From an uncultured Bacteroides sp. (GTDB taxonomy: Bacteria; Bacteroidota; Bacteroidia; Bacteroidales; Bacteroidaceae): 34,235 nucleotides of DNA. The translations under genes were made by a program, and so were the position numbers. Position 1 is the first letter of the stretch. Every line of letters starts with the position of its first letter. The stretch spans positions 1-34,235 of the forward strand of contig CAMTPH010000022.1 of NCBI GenBank assembly GCA_947074345.1, given 5' to 3'. This document shows positions 33,965 through 34,235 of the stretch, piece after piece. Below the pieces are notes generated by a model. The model worked only from the letters and a program-made list of their open reading frames with translations, made no database searches and was not told where the DNA came from.

Positions 33965-34235
33965 ATGACATTTAGTGATTTAAACATTTCCGAATCTATA
34001 CTTCGGGCAATTAATGAAAAAAACTATCATACCCCAACAGCTATACAGAAAAGTGCTATTCCTGTTGCAATAAAAGGACAGGATGTGTTAGGTTTAGCTC
34101 AAACGGGTACAGGCAAGACAGCTGCTTTTGCCATTCCTATCTTAGAACAATTAAAAGATTTCTCTTTTAAGAGAGAGAAACATCACTCTATAAAAGCATT
34201 GATTTTAACTCCCACTCGCGAATTAGCAATTCAAA
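33965..34235 (+). CDS. DEAD-box RNA helicase, 3' truncated by window end
   Basis: The first 90 residues are present. The Q motif region is Phe3 with YHTPTAIQ (21-28). Walker A is AQTGTGKT (45-52), followed by AAFAIPIL. Motif Ia is PTRELA (83-88). The frame is open to the last base. The family unwinds RNA with ATP in ribosome assembly and mRNA decay. The early layout (short N-terminus directly into the Q motif) resembles RhlE-type proteins, but the discriminating C-terminus is outside the window. A long leader precedes it. Confidence 0.93.
   Translation, partial: MTFSDLNISESILRAINEKNYHTPTAIQKSAIPVAIKGQDVLGLAQTGTGKTAAFAIPILEQLKDFSFKREKHHSIKALILTPTRELAIQ

Noticed and set aside
1..34235. Phage, transposon, CRISPR or tRNA content
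   Set aside because: No transposase, integrase, phage structural gene, regular spaced repeat or tRNA cloverleaf could be recognised on either strand.

Overview
The window looks like a chromosomal segment of a low-GC member of the Bacteroidales. The grounds are SusC/SusD pairs, TonB-dependent receptors with CarboxypepD-type N-terminal domains, several promoters matching the Bacteroides -7 box TAnnTTTG, surface lipoproteins with acidic residues near the lipid-modified Cys, and type IX secretion (T9SS) sorting tails. I cannot place it to genus. I see no tRNA, rRNA, CRISPR array, transposase or integrase.

Left part (1-7158). A TonB-dependent receptor cut by the window edge is followed by a small secreted DUF2141 protein. 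A perfect 20-bp stem terminator separates them from a convergent pair on the minus strand: a Tat-exported aldo/keto reductase with two [4Fe-4S] motifs, then a second TonB-dependent receptor. An AraC-family regulator is divergent from that pair, and the shared intergenic region carries a direct repeat. An unusual 24-bp stem palindrome lies between the regulator and the next gene.

Centre (7159-28840). This is a large minus-strand polysaccharide utilisation locus for pectin/polygalacturonan. Transcription order is: beta-strand-repeat surface protein with T9SS tail, PL1 pectate lyase with FN3, LamG and T9SS tail, four-module fasciclin (FAS1) lipoprotein, SusC, SusD, FAS1 lipoprotein, FAS1 lipoprotein, second SusC, second SusD. 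Apart from a 107-nt gap with a hairpin after the first gene, spacing is only 5-17 nt. An intrinsic terminator closes the unit. A GH28 polygalacturonase follows on the same strand with its own promoter. The likely logic is that the pectate lyase cuts pectin outside the cell or at its surface, the SusD and FAS1 lipoproteins capture fragments, the SusC channels import them and GH28 trims them in the periplasm. No regulator and no late uronate catabolic genes are present, so those must lie elsewhere. A 21-bp-spaced direct repeat sits just upstream of the operon's -7 box and is a good candidate activator site.

Right part (28850-34235). These are ordinary small units: a 94-aa protein of unknown function, a glutaredoxin-like protein, a PatB/MalY-type C-S lyase, a channel with a non-canonical selectivity filter, a YeiH-family membrane protein, and the start of a DEAD-box RNA helicase cut by the window end. 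Several intergenic dyads here look regulatory.
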